Of a stretch of 64,000 nt of DNA, positions 33,549 to 45,796 are shown one piece after another; positions within the stretch are counted from its first letter, which is position 1; each line of letters opens with the position of its first letter. The stretch is from Thalassia testudinum (lineage: Eukaryota; Streptophyta; Magnoliopsida; Alismatales; Hydrocharitaceae). The stretch covers positions 59,642,501 to 59,706,500 of the forward strand of contig JAZHRO010000019.1 in NCBI GenBank assembly GCA_037157565.1. The letters run 5' to 3'. Below the pieces are notes generated by a model. That model was given only the letters and a program-made list of their open reading frames with translations, had not been told where the DNA came from and searched no databases. Made by a program: the position numbers and the translations under genes.

Positions 33549-34229
33549 TGGTGTAGACCCGAATAGGTTGTGTTAATATGGTGATTTAATCGTTGAAATG
33601 AGTATAGTGGTTAACCTAAATCAAGCCTAACCATCTTTTTACAAAATTTTTAACCTGGCCTACTTGATTTTATCTTGGTCACTTTTAGGCCCAGGGTCGA
33701 ACTCAGGGAAGCGGGATTAGAGGTGAATAAGTTTCTACGCCTTTCCTACAACGAATCTCTTCCGTTCGTTTATTATATTTTTGGTGTTTTTCTATTTAAT
33801 ATTTTTTTCTGATAATTTTTGTCCTTGAGGTACACCCTCAAAATCAGGTTCTTAGCTTTGAGCCAAATTAAGGTTTCAAAACTAGACTTGCTATTCGCAA
33901 GACTGAGTACCTGCAAGTCAAGGATTATCTTTTCTCTTTTGTATATTTTTTTATCTTTTTAATGGCAGGAAAGAGAAATAGAAATAAGGTAAATATAGTA
34001 TATATATATATGTATATAGGGGTGGGGGTGGAGGTGAAAATGACGTGTAGCACGGTGTCGAGTTGATCGTTGTCTAGGAAGACGCAACCAACAAGACGAA
34101 GTGCCGTGTGGAGTGTAAGATGGATGGGTGGAAGATGTGTGCGAAGATGCTTTCTGTATGCGTGTATCAGGGAATATCAGCAACTGGTGCAGATATTCTC
34201 GCGATACAATGTGAGGTAGGTGATATGAA

Positions 34230-34371
34230 AAAAAATATATATATATATATATGTATATATGTAAATATATAGATATGGTTATAATTATATAGGTGTATGT
34301 GTAGTTATATATGTATATATATATGTATATGTATATATATATAGATATGTAAATATATATATAGATAGATG

Positions 34372-34413
<42 letters not shown>

Positions 34414-34800
34414 TAGATATGTATATATGTATATAGATATATTAGTATAAGTATCTATGTATATAGATATATGTAGATATATATATATATGTGTGTGTAT
34501 GTATTTATAGTTATAGATATATATATATATGTATATATGTATGTCTATTTGTATATATATATATATATGTATAAATATATGTGTATATATATGTATATAT
34601 ACTTATACTTAGTTGTATAGGTAATACTATATGTATAGATATATATATATATATTTATACGTATATAAATATATGTATATATGTAAATGTATATGTGTAT
34701 ATATATATATAAGTATATAGATATATATATGTATGTATGTATGTATATATACTTATATATAATTGTATAGGTACTAATATGTATATATATATATAAGTGT
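34230..34800. repeat. TA-rich microsatellite block in the H 3' LTR
   Basis: About 570 bp of (TA)n with interspersed TG, CTA and GTA. The counterpart in the 5' LTR is 45448-46085. The long Tyr/Ile frames here are low-complexity artefacts. Confidence 0.95.
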
Positions 34801-35742
34801 GTATATAGGCATGTACAAGCGAGAGAGTGTGTGTGTATGTGTCTGTGAGAGGGAGTGAGAGAGTGCTGTGAGAGAGAGAGAGAGAGCGTCTGCTGGAGTG
34901 AAGAAGGCACGGGCGAGTTAAGCTGTCTGGAGGTAGCAGCCGAAGTCTGATGGCCAACGCGTAGGCGCAGGAGCGTAGGCGCGAAGATGTGCGCGCATGC
35001 TGGAGGGAGTGGGAACGAGGGAGGGACCACAGCGAAGCGCGCTGCGAACCGCAGCACATTGCGCTGCGCGCTGAGGGGAATGTGGGCGAAGAAGCAGGCG
35101 CAGAAGCGGACAGGTGCAGACACGAGAGCGGAAACGGGGAGAGACGTGGGCACGGGCATGCGTGGACGGGCTGGCGATGATAGTGGCGCAAAGAGAGAGC
35201 GCACGGTGGTCGAATAAATGAGAAACTTTCCAGTCACCGCACTATAGCCACAGTGTCGTGCTCTCTAGCGTGAACAGTGGCTACAGTGCGTACTCGGCTC
35301 GCACGACCGGTTGTGCCCGATTCAGCGTGTGCGGGCACTGTGGAGCAGGCTGGCGCAAGCGCGGAAGCAACCGCGTCAGCTGCTGGCGTGTGCGGTGGCC
35401 TGCGCGCGGGAGAGAGGTGGCCGGTGCCTTGCTGCAGCTGTGGTTGAGCTTCAAAGCTCGACTCTGTGGCAATGGCGGAAATGGCTTGGAACGACGAAAC
35501 AGAGAAGTGAACCACCACGCCCACCGGCTCTTTGATGAGCTGGGCGGTGGTGGGACTCACAGTGGTAGTCGTGTACCACTGTGAGCTGCTCCTGCCCGCA
35601 GCGTAGCTCCTCAGGAGGAAGAGAGGCTGCGTATGGAGGGGAGAGGGAAGGAGACAGCCTGGAGAGGGAAAGCTACTGTCAGTTGGACCAGGCTTAGCCG
35701 CAAGGAAGATGGCTATGCCCTTTTTAAAGAGGAAGGAGGCAA

Positions 35743-35766
35743 GCACAGCCATGCCCTGGGCTGTGC
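35743..35766 (-). repeat. U3 hairpin of the H 3' LTR
   Basis: GCACAGCC (35743-35750) pairs perfectly with GGCTGTGC (35759-35766) around 8 nt, about 20 bp upstream (minus strand) of the TATA-like box. It is repeated in the 5' LTR at 46994-47017. Confidence 0.7.
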
Positions 35767-36067
35767 ATGCGGCTGGCAGGGCAAGCTTGTTGCAGAGAAT
35801 GGCGCAAAGAAGAGCTACCATGCCCTGTAGTCGCGCGGAGAAATTCAAAGCCAAATAAAAATAAAAATAAAGATGGTGAATTTGCCAGGCAGCACTTCAG
35901 GAATACGTTAATTTCAAGGCCATTTTATTCACTCTCCTCCCCTTTCAAATAAATGCATGCATGCGCTTATTTTTACAAATGCGACTATGGCTACCTAATA
36001 TACACTGGCAATGCTTGGAAATAGCACAAGATGGCACAATTGTTGGTGCATTTTTGCTGTGCAATCA

Positions 36068-36080
36068 TAACCCCATGCCT
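36068..36080 (-). other. Element H polypurine tract
   Basis: The minus strand reads AGGCATGGGGTTA immediately before the TGATTGCAC LTR start, preceded by GGGACTAGCAAAAG. Confidence 0.9.
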
Positions 36081-36578
36081 ATCTTTTGCTAGTCCCTAGC
36101 AAAACATTTTGTACTGTATTTAGAATTGATCTTAAGCTAAAGATTTTCTTCTGAGGCGACATAAGTGTGTTTATTCGTTAGATATTGTGAGAGCCAATTG
36201 TAGAGAAGACTACCAGTACATTAAGTCTCACATGACATAGACCATCTCTCAACTGACCTGGACTCTTGATATTTATAACTTAAGTACGATTTCCAGGACC
36301 TAGGAGGTTTTTGCCGTACTCGAGAGCTCAAGAGATTATGGCTTGTGCTTAGTGAAGGATCAAGACTGACCAGATGAACATTAATACTCAAGCCCAGGGT
36401 TTCACGAATTTTTAAGTGCAGGTTGGTCCTAATTTTAGCTCGTGGCTTTGGATTGACCCTTAAAAAGATGACGGAAAACTCAACTCCCATTTTATTACAT
36501 TTGTGGCTCAAAGAAAACAGGGTATTTGTAACTTGCCCTGAAGAACTTTTGTAGGGGGGAGACTTTACAGATATTTGT

Positions 36579-36641
36579 GAGATATACTGATTTATTTGCA
36601 TCCTTTTTTTTTTTTTTTTGAAACACGTGTCAGTATATCTC
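36579..36641. repeat. 12-bp inverted repeat flanking a T-run, H 3' UTR
   Basis: GAGATATACTGA at 36579-36590 is perfectly complementary to TCAGTATATCTC at 36630-36641. The 39-nt loop includes about 17 T residues (36603-36619). Confidence 0.8.
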
Positions 36642-37151
36642 TTACAACATTATTTGGAGGAGCACACTTTTCTTTTGGTGGGAGAGTTCCTTTTTGGTGG
36701 AAAAAGTCTCTCCTAAACACAAGACTAAAGCCTGGGGTAAAAAGTCTACCTGCGCACACAGGTAAGGACTCCACCTTCCCTAATGAACACTAGGGTTGGA
36801 TCTTATGTTCACCTGGTCTTTCTTGATATGTGTAGTGTGAACCAAGATTACTTAGGCTCTCGAGTAGAAGCAAACCAACGGATTCTATACTGATGTCTCA
36901 GGTACAAGAATACATCCTTAGTTAGGAGAGATTCCGATCTATCTTGTCAATGCTCAAGTGAATTAAGCCGAGCTTGAGCGAATCAAGCTTCTATGGCCTG
37001 GAAAGTCTTCAAAACAGTGGTTGAATATCCATAAACACTTATTGTATTTTTTTTTCAGTCTTCAGATCATTACTAAACACCATTTTTTTTATATATAGAT
37101 AGATGGAAACTACATGATACCATAAAATACCCAGATCCTATGGATGCCTAT

Positions 37152-37166
37152 CCACCCCCCCATGCC
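37152..37166 (-). other. Upstream polypurine tract (PPT1), element H
   Basis: The minus strand reads GGCATGGGGGGGTGG, about 230 nt after the integrase stop. Confidence 0.65.
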
Positions 37167-37393
37167 AAACAATGCTATGTCCTCATATGCATGTAGGGTA
37201 GGGTAGAGGAAGGACGAAAGATCGGGTAACGAGAGCTGAGGTGCATGGTATACAGCAGGGTGGTAGGGTGGGTGGATGGTGAGTGGTGAAGTGAAAAGTG
37301 AAGTGAGCGTGATAGGGGTGAAATGTTGTTGGGGTGCCTCCCAACGAGCTCTGAATTTAACGTCCCCAGCTGGACTCAGAATGAGGCACAACA

Positions 37394-38791
37394 TTAGTTA
37401 CCCTCCAGCAGGACAACAGTTTCTCCAATGGGGGCAGGTTCATGAGTAAGATAGGGTTTCAAATGCTGCCCATTGACCGTAAATTTATGCCCAGATTTGG
37501 GATCTTCAATCTCAACGGCCTCGTTGGAAAATGGTCTCGAGACCAAGAAAGGACCAGTCCATTTGGACTTTAGTTTTCCAGGAAAGAATTTGAGCCAGGC
37601 ATTGTAGAGCCAAACTTGTTGAGATGGCTCAAATTCCTTCTGCCGAATACGGCTGTCGTGAAAAGCCTTAGTGCGTTGCTTGAAAGTTAAGGCAGAATCA
37701 TAGGCTTCACGATGGAGCTCTTCCAGCTCCTGGAGTTGGAGTTTCCTTTCTCGACCACACAGGTCTAGGTCGAGGTTACATTGGCGAACTGCCCAACAAG
37801 CGCGGTGTTCCAACTCCACGGGCAAATGACAAGGCTTCCCGTAAATGATTCTATAAGGAGACATACCAAGGGGAGACTTGAAGGCAGTCCGATACGCCCA
37901 AAGTGCGTCAATTAGCTTGTCGGACCAATCCTTACGGTCAGGCCGAACCATTTTCTGGAGAATTTGCTTGATTTGCCGGTTTGACACCTCTGCCTGGCCG
38001 TTCGTCTGAGGATGATACAGAGATGCGATACGATGGTGGACTCCATATTTCCTCAGAAGTGCCCGAAAAGAAGCATGGGTAAAGTGGCTTCCTCCATTCG
38101 AGATAATGGCTCGAGGGATCCCAAAGCGTGCAAAAATGTGGTCTTTGACAAATCGAGTGGATATAACATGGTCAGCACGGTGCGTGGGAATAGCCTCGAT
38201 CCATTTTGAAACATAATCAACAGCCACGAGGATAAATTCGAAGCCATTGGAAGGAGGAAAGGAACCAATGAAATCAATTCCCCAAATGTCAAAGATTTTC
38301 GCAGCTAGGATGGGTTGTAAGGGCATCATGTCACGACGTGACATTGACCCTAACGATTGGCACCTAGTGCAATGTTTGGCATAATTGTGTGCATCCTGGT
38401 GAAGGGAGGGCCAAAAGAAACCGCACTGCAACACCTTGGCTACAGTTTTCCTCCTAGAGAAATGGCCTCCGGAGGCCTGATCGTGGCAGAAGGATAGCAC
38501 ACTGGGGAATTCGCTGTCAAGAATACAGCGACGGATGATTTGATCAGCACCTATTCGAAAAAGAAGTGGATTATCCCAGAAATAATACTTTGCTTCTGCC
38601 ACGAGACGCTCGCGCTGGTTTTTAGGCCAGCCACGTGGAAGGGATCTAGAAGCAAGGTAATTGGCAATGTCGGCATACCAAGGTCCACTTGCCACATTAA
38701 TTGCCAATAGGTGCTCATCGGGAAAAATCTCATTAATTGGCAGAGTAAGTCCAATATGGTCAGGGTCTAGTCTAGAAAGCTGATCAGCCAC
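37394..38791 (-). pseudogene. INT: Element H integrase, long open frame, catalytic Asp changed to Asn
   Basis: The 465-residue frame is open throughout. Numbering from the GTG codon at 38791: HHCC zinc-binding residues H103, H110, C141, C144; catalytic core with D173 (in WGIDF), then N232 in ISNGGSHF where Asp is expected, and E268 (in GQAEVSN), spaced as in a D,D-35-E core. The C-terminal WTGPFLV block matches a GPY/F module near residue 420. The Asp-to-Asn change (codon 38098-38096, a G-to-A type change) should abolish strand transfer, although the fold is kept. The frame is continuous upstream into RNase H, so 38791 is a domain border and not a translation start. Confidence 0.92.
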
Positions 38792-39438
38792 AACATTCTG
38801 GGCTCCGGCCTTATCGCGGATCTCAATGTCAAATTCTTGGAGCAGAAGGATTCAACAAATCAGTCTAGGCTTGGCATCCTTCTTATGCATGAGATGGCGA
38901 ATGGCCGCGTGATCAGTGAAAACAATAACATGTGAGCCTAGAAGGTAAGAGCGAAATTTCTCCAACCCAAAGACGACCGCCAATAGTTCTTTTTCAGTGG
39001 TAGTATAATACGCTGGGCCTCGTCCAACGTCTTACTGGCATAGTACACCACAAAGGGGTGTCTATCGCATCTTTTTCCCAGGATGGCTCCGATTGCAAGG
39101 TTGAAAGCGTCACACATGGGTTCAAAGTCGAGGGACCAATCAGGTGGCTGGAGAACGGGGGCCTTGGTGACAGCGTTACGCAGCTGCGTGAATGCTTGTA
39201 TGCAATCGGGGCCCATATCGAAGGGTACGTCGGTTGATAGGAGATGAGTTAAAGGTCGAGAAATCTTGGAGAAATCTTTGATGAATCTTCTATAGAAACC
39301 GACGTGTCCCAGGAAGGAGCAGATTTGTTGGACAAAGCCAGGCATAGGTAAATCAGGAATTACATCAAGCTTAGCTTTGTCAACCTCGATACCCCTATCG
39401 GAGATGATATGCTCGAGAACAATTCCCTCGTGTACCAT
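38792..39438 (-). pseudogene. RH: Element H RT connection and RNase H, frameshifted
   Basis: 39438-38938 reads from VLEHIISDRGIEVDKAKL through the connection helix FLGHVGFYRRFIKDFSK to RNase H ([27 protein letters not shown]). A frameshift near 39000 loses the [14 protein letters not shown] helix from this frame. A further frame carries the rest, with one TGA near 38850, into integrase. The usual MCDASD reads MCDAFN, so the position after Ala and the Asp are both altered. Confidence 0.85.
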
Positions 39439-40318
39439 AAAATGACTTCTTTTCCCAGGAAAGCACGAGGTTTACATCAATACATCTCATAAGGATATGG
39501 GTCAGGTCGGCAAGACATTCATCGAAAGATGGTCCAAAGATCGAAAAGTCATCCATGAAGACCTCGAGAAAGTCACCCACCATGTCATGAAATATCGCCA
39601 GCATACATCTCTGGAACGTTGCTGGCGCATTACAAAGTCCGAACGGCATCCTTCTAAATGCAAAGGTGCCGAAGGGGCAGGCAAAAGTGGTTTTCTCTTG
39701 GTCTCGGGGGTCAATTGCCACCTGGTTATATCCTGAGAATCCATCCAGGAAACAGAAAAATTTATTTCCCGCTAATTGCTCCAGAATTTGGTCAATGAAA
39801 GGTAGTGGAAAGTGACCTTTCCTAGTTGCAGCATTGAGTTTCCTATAATCTACACACACTCTCCAGGATGTAGGAGTGCGTGTAGGGATGGATTCGCCCC
39901 TGTCATTGACATGGATGGTGAGTCTCGCCTTTTTGGGCACAACGTGAATCGGACTCACCCAGGGGCTATCGCTGATCGGGTAGATTATACCCGCATCCAG
40001 CCACTTAATAATTTCCTTCTTAACAACCTCCCACATGTTAGGGTTGAGACGTCGCTGCATCTCGTGGGAAGGTCGAGCCTCCTCCTCCATATATATACGG
40101 TGAGTGCAGTAGGAGGGGCTAATGCTAGTTAAGTCTGATAAAGACCATCCAATGGCTACCTTGTGTTCCATGAGGACCTTCGTTAGTTTGCACTCTTGCT
40201 CCTTGGTCAATTTTGAACTGATGATTACAGGGAGCATTTCATTTGGTCCCAAGAAAACATACTTAAGTGTACTAGGCAACTCTTTCAGCTCAGGAGTGGA
40301 TGGTGAAAGATCTGGCAT
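39395..40318 (-). pseudogene. RT: Element H reverse transcriptase, nearly intact
   Basis: The 307-residue frame contains the complete RT core: VSPIHVVPKK, CVDYRKLNAATRKGHFPLPF, catalytic D192 in FCFLDGFSGYNQV, RRMPFGLCNAPATFQRCM and the catalytic pair D256-D257 in FMDDFSIFG. All three catalytic Asp are present. Upstream, an in-frame TAA (40324-40322) separates it from the protease frame. Downstream, a frameshift at about 39450-39440 breaks VLSWEK from the connection domain. It is the best preserved RT in the window. Confidence 0.93.
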
Positions 40319-40321
40319 TTC

Positions 40322-41470
40322 TTAGGATGAGAGTGTCCCAGGCGGATCAGAAAATAAGTCAGGAGGAAGAAGTTGACCCTCAGATTGGCCAGGAAGAGGG
40401 GCTTCTTGGATAGATGGATCTAAAAAGGAATAGCCCCAGTGAGTAGTATGTGGGCTCAAGGTCCCGGTGTGGAGTTGCAACTCCGCCTGATTTGGCAGGA
40501 AAGAAAGGGCAATCCGGTCTTCCAGAGTGTGGACCAGTGGTGAGTAGCCCGGATATGACTCAGACCACGAGGTATGGGAAGCGGAGAAAACCTCGTCAGA
40601 AGTCTGGTCAAGAGAAGGTACAGGAATAGGGAGGGATAGGGGAATGTCACAATATGTGTCGGTCAGGCAATCGTCAATGTTTAAAGGCAGTCCGCAACAG
40701 TCAGAATAAGTCCCAATTAGTCTGATACACGCACTGACGGCCATGTCCTCGTCAGACGTGTCATCCTCGATACAATCGCAATCAAAGTTCTTGGCTGCCT
40801 TGAAGATGTTAAGCTTGAGCTTTTCAGATCCATCGACAATCTCAATACAGCTCGACTCGCAGTCGATATGGGCGTGGGCTGTGGCCAAGAAAGGTCGACC
40901 AAGGATGATCGGACAATCAGAAAGTGAGCTAGGAACTTCCATATCTAAAACAAGAAAGTCAATAGGAAAATAGAGACTGTTGATCCTAACCACCACATCT
41001 TCCACCACACCCTTCGGAATTTTGATAGAACGATCTTCCAACTGTAACGTGACAGGGGTGGGTTTCAGATTTCCCAAGGAAAATTTTTCAAGCATGATGG
41101 CTGGTATAAGATTGATGGAAGATCCTAGATCAAGCAAGTCACGGTTAAAATTGCAGCCTTGGATGCTACAAGAAATAAGCAGTGTGCCCGGATCTTTCTA
41201 CTTCAGTGGTAGGTTTGACAGTATTGCACAACTTGCATGAGGCGAGAGAACCATCGGATTCTTAGTTTTCTTTGATTGTCGCCTGGGAGTTGTGTAGCCT
41301 TTGAAAAATCGGGCGACAGTAGGTATGTGGTTGATAGCCTCTAGCAGGGGTACCTTGATTTCAACATCCTTGAATAAATTACGTAGGTTATCAAAGGCCT
41401 ACGTATCCTTCTTCTTGCCATTTGCCTCCCTCAGTCGTGCCTTAGGGAATGGGACTGATTCTAGCACCAT
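40322..41470 (-). pseudogene. PR: Element H protease and gag-pol linker
   Basis: 41137-40322 is an open frame starting inside the protease: LDLGSSINLIP (active-site D-L-G), then VVRINSLYFPIDFLVLDMEVP and IILGRPFLATAHAHID. A long acidic, Pro/Ser-rich linker leads to RT, with one TAA (40324-40322) before it. Upstream, 41470-41138 holds the VKVPLLEAI-like linker and TPRR region, broken by frame changes. The family motif is DLGAS; here Ser replaces Ala, a mild change. Confidence 0.88.
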
Positions 41471-41479
41471 TTTGGGTGT

Positions 41480-43433
41480 ATAGTCCTCTCGCAAATGCGG
41501 TGAACATCCCGAATGAGAGGGCGATGAAGAAGACGAGCCAGGATCAGGTCGAGGTGGATCGACGGTTTGCTTACCGCTCCTCGTAGTGATTGCATTGGAC
41601 GATGCGGGTTTAGTGGGATCATAAGGCGGAGGAGGGTTCGCAATAGCGACATAAGAGTGAGGTGCTGTAGCGGGATTAGCCTGAAATCCCGGTGGAATGC
41701 TCGAAGCCTGCAGAATTTAATGAACCTGCCCCTGAGAAGGTCGTACCTATGGTTGAGGACCACGGGGTACGAAATTTCGCGGGTTGGGAACAAGTTGGGC
41801 TGGGAGAGTGCCCTGAGATTGAGTCGCCATGCGTAGTTGACTGATCTCAGCATTCTGCTGCGCCAATTAGTGCTGAAGAGAGATCATGTTCTCTTCATGG
41901 CGCTTTGACATTTCCGTCATCATTCACATCAATTTATCAAGAGGACTTGATGCGTGTTCTATTTGCAGTACGCAAGGACCCAATGGCGGATTCACCATAG
42001 GATTAGACTGGGCCCTTGGGATGACGGGTGCGGACGGGCGCATTAGTCCACCCGCGGTGTTTTGGCGCTGCGGGTTGCTGGACCATGCGAAGTTCGGATG
42101 ATTTCACCACCCTGGGTTATAAGTGGTAGAGAATGGGTTGTTCCCCAAGGTGCAAGCATCTTCTATGCCAGAAGACGCGTCCGCAGTTAAATATGCTTCC
42201 GAGCACACGGAGGCTTGGTCCTCCGTGTCAAAATACTGGCTTGCAGAAGCCAGATCCACATGACTTTCCGAATCACTCGGCGACACTCGGTAAGGAAGGT
42301 CTTACGGGGTTTCTTGGGATAAGCCTGGTGTTGGAAGAATTGGAATTGTGACGAAGTGGTGAGGTGGGGGTGTTTGCCATAGAACGGGCAGGGTTGGCCA
42401 GAAGCTTGTCCAGCTTCTTGTGCACGACGGAGACTTCATCCAATTTCTGTGCGATAAGGCTGAGATCTGTGGATGAATGGGAGGGTCCCGTGTCAACTTC
42501 GTGGACATTGCGGGCCAGGCTGGTATGATTAAAGGTGACAATGGAAGCATTGTTCATTGAGTTTTCATTCATATTTTTAAATAATTTGAATGCCACATTC
42601 TCGTCTTTATTCATGAAATTCCCTCCGTAGGAAGCGTCTGCAATCTACTTCAAAGTCTCATTTAGCCCATAGTAGAAAATCTGGGCTATATGCCACTTAG
42701 GCAGACCGTGGTGCGGACACTTCCTGAGGAGGTCATTATATCTCTCCCATGCCTCATGAAACTGTTTGCCGCTTTGTTGCGTAAATGAAGTGATAGCACG
42801 GTGAAGCGCATTGGTTCGCCCAATTGGGAAGAACTTCTTGAGAAACGCTATTCACATCTCTTCCCAAGAGTGGATGGTTCTCCCAAGGGTGCGTAACCAC
42901 TGCAACGCTTTATCCCATAATGAAAACGGGAACATTTTCATGAGGACTATAGGTAACCCGATATTTCTTGGTTTAACTGTTTTAGCTAATCGGGTTAGGT
43001 CTTCCAAGTGGAGAAAAATATCTTCACTTGCAAGACCATGGAAGTGAAAATTTATCAAGCCAATTATATTAGGTTTCAATTCAAAGTCGTCCCCGCCCAT
43101 GGGGACTCAAATTTGTCCTATGGTCTCTATAGCAATGGGATTCTAATGGGAGCTAAGAGACCTAGGCTCCTCCCATTTGGGAGGGTTCTACATTTCCTCC
43201 AATGTTTCCCTAATGGCTTCAATTTGTTCATTATACATTTCCATTTGGGCTTGGAGGCAGGTTATAGGATCCAAGGCTCCACCACCTGGTGGGTTTTGAG
43301 GGTGGTTTCCTCCCTCGGGATTTGGGGGTGGGCGTGCAGCCATGTTTGTGAAGGAGGAGGATGATGCGGCTTCTTTTCTAAAATTATCAAACAATTCACA
43401 TAGTTCAAGGTTTTGTGACCTCCTCCCAAACAT
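41480..43433 (-). pseudogene. gag: Element H gag, broken
   Basis: The likely start at 43433 gives MFGRRSQNLELCE, matching the MFGKRS/MYGRRS starts of I and B. Blocks: 43433-43188 (Pro/Gly-rich, then MEMYNEQIEAIRETLEEM), capsid 43100-42852 (DDFELKPNIIGLINFHFHGL, VLMKMFPFSLWDKALQWL), and 42614-42273 (NMNENSMNNAS, AQKLDEVSVVHKKLDKLL). Stops separate the blocks, for example after LEEM at 43188. The downstream Tyr/Pro-rich linker (42280-41480) is in several frames. Confidence 0.87.
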
Positions 43434-44590
43434 GCACTACCGCAGGAAGAATTTGGGAGATAAGAAGGGAACAGGAGATGAGAGAAATGGCACCGTAAAG
43501 GTACACTTGATGACAAATCAATACAATCAAATTCCTAACCTCTACAGTGTGCCCTTAGACCTAAAGATCTAAGTTATCTACTATCACGACCTACGGAATC
43601 GAATGCGAGCACCGCGGAACCACCGGGCCAAATTGAAAGGCCGTTTGCCCCAGTCTTAGACACCCGATAGCACGTAGGAACCCTCACCAGCACGTAGGCG
43701 CTACACGCAGGTAGTCAGACCTCCAATCCTTAATAAGGGTCAAGTTGCTACCAGTTTTAGTTAGAGGCTTAGGATCAAGTGCTTCTGGAATGTGAAGGGC
43801 GTTATTTACGGGTAATGCCCAAGTGATTGATTTTGTAAAGTGTGTAAACCAAGCATGCAACAGGGAAATCTCCCCGAATTAAAGTTTTAATTGGTGAATG
43901 GTTTTTAGAGTTTCAGCTTTAAGTAGTATGGATTTTAGGATTTCTCTGAATTACCAATTCAACCAATCTTCGGGTTTTGAGAGAATACAAGTTTTCTTCT
44001 AAGCCCAACAAACCCTTCTTCAATATCAGTTGGTTAATGCATGCTAAAATGTAATGGTCTTCCCTAGATGGAGATTTCTATGTGTGGATGGACGAGTCAA
44101 TTTTAGATTAGTGTGAAAGGGAGCCAAAGCACTTCAATTCAAGTGCTCCCAATCACCAGAATGATGTCCACACACTAGGCTCAACCATAAGATAAAGAAA
44201 AATAAGATTGTTGGGGTTGAAGTATTCAGGATCGAATCTTAGGCACGTGAAAGGTCATGGTAGGGTTGGAATCAACTCAATTCCAAGTCTCCCCACCAAA
44301 AATGTGATCCCGAATTTGCAGATAAATGAGTCAAAGAGGGGTGGCAATCAATCTTTTTATTTTTGCCTCAAAGAATACTTCACACGACGAAAGATTCAAG
44401 AATCAAGATTCTAGGATCTTCGTTATGCGAAGTTTGGTGGGAAATCCCGGGGCGGTGGGAGTGATGGCAAACAATCAAATAAGTGATTTTTAATCCACTT
44501 ACCCAAAGAGATCCCAAAAAGTATTTTTTTTTTAGTTTTCTTTTATTATTAAGGTGACAAGTTGACCTAAGTTGCTAAGAAAGAAAGACC

Positions 44591-44714
44591 TACTTGTTCA
44601 GCAATGTGTGCGAAGCTCCAGTGCGGTGCCGGCAACTTCATGCTCTCGTTCCCGCCTTGGATCTGCCCACGTCTCCGACTTCGTCTGCCTGTCTTCTCCT
44701 TGCAACTAGTTCTC
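44591..44714 (-). other. Exon-like block framed by splice-like sites, element H leader
   Basis: On the minus strand a T-rich tract ends in GGTGTGCAG (44715), and ACAA|GTAGGTC follows at 44590. The block is 124 nt, similar in length to that of D. The evidence is positional conservation only. Confidence 0.4.
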
Positions 44715-44807
44715 CTGCACACCAACAAATAGAAACACCCGTGAAGAGAAGGGTGTGAGAAGAGAAAAATTAAAGGAATGGAGTAGAAACTTACTTGAAT
44801 GTACACT

Positions 44808-44825
44808 TCCCTGGCAACGGCGCCA
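44808..44825 (-). other. Element H primer-binding site, tRNA-Asp type
   Basis: The minus strand reads TGGCGCCGTTGCCAGGGA, one mismatch from the complement of the tRNA-Asp 3' end, 9 nt from the LTR end. Confidence 0.94.
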
Positions 44826-44834
44826 AAAAAAGTG

Positions 44835-45765
44835 TGGTGTAGACCCGGATAGGTTGTGTTAATATGGTGATTTAATCATTGAAATGAGTATAGTGGTTAA
44901 CCTAAATCGAGCCTAACCATCTTTTTACAAAATTTTTAACTTGGCCTACTTGATTTTATCTTGATCACTTTTAGGCCAAGGGTCGAACTCAGGGAAGCAG
45001 GATTAGAGGTGAATAAGTTTCTACGTCTTTCCTACAATGAATCTCTTCCATTCGTTTATTATGTTTTTCGTGTTTTTCTATTTAATATTTTTTTCTGATA
45101 ATTTTTGTTCTTGAGGTACACCCTCAAAATCAGGTTCTTGGCTTTGAACCAAATTAGGGTTTCAAAACTAGTCTTGCTATTCGCAAGACTGAGTACCTGC
45201 AAGTCAAGGATTATCTTTTCTCTTTTGTATATTTTTTTATCTTTTTAATGGCAGGAAAGAGAAATAGAAATAAGGTAAATATAGTATATATATATGTATA
45301 GACGCAACCAACAAGACGAAGTGCCTGTGGAGTGTAGGATGGATGGGTGGAAGATGTGTGCGAAGACGCTTTCTGTACGCGTGTATCGGGGAATATCAGC
45401 AACTGGTACAGATATTCCCGCGATACAACGTGTGGTAGGTGATATGAAAAATATATATATATATATATATGTATATATGTAAATATATATCTATATGTAT
45501 ATATATAGATATTGTTATAATAATATAGGTGTATGTGTAGTTATATATGTATATATATATAGATATGTAAATATATATATAGATAGATGTATGTATATAT
45601 ATATATATATAGTAATATATGTATATAGTTATAGATATGTATATATGTATATAAATATATTAGTATAAGTATCTATGTATATAGATATATGTAGATATAT
45701 ATATATATATATATGTATGTATTTATAGCTATAGATATATATATGTATATATGTATGTATATTTG

Positions 45766-45796
<31 letters not shown>

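Larger units (their letters stand above)
33549..36067 (-). mobile_element. Element H 3' LTR
   Basis: On the minus strand it starts TGATTGCAC at 36067 and ends TCTACACCA at 33549. U3 has a hairpin (35766-35743) upstream of a TTTAAAAAG TATA-like box (35729-35721). A TA-rich microsatellite fills 34230-34800. The TTCGACCCTGGG-type motif lies at 33709-33690. It retains a block of about 60 bp (34017-34078) that is absent from the 5' LTR. Confidence 0.92.
36081..37393 (-). other. Element H 3' untranslated region
   Basis: No env-like frame. It contains PPT1 (37166-37152) next to ATATGAGGACAT (37188-37177), and an inverted repeat GAGATATACTGA (36579-36590) with 36630-36641 around a T17 run. The frame at 37394-37110 only runs through PPT1 and has no homology that I recognise. 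Confidence 0.75.

Noticed and set aside
34545..35237. 230-residue minus-strand frame ending in Tyr/Ile repeats, and similar frames at 45673-46233
   Set aside because: The C-terminal half is the TA microsatellite and the rest lies in a non-coding LTR; the two LTR copies do not keep the same frame.
35234..35854. 206-residue minus-strand frame in the H 3' LTR, partly repeated at 46487-47105
   Set aside because: It spans the U3 promoter and hairpin and is split in the other LTR; it looks like chance openness in GC-rich sequence.
36603..36619. Poly(T) run as the tail of a minus-strand SINE or processed pseudogene
   Set aside because: No target duplication, A/B boxes or gene-like sequence adjoin it; an inverted repeat encloses it.
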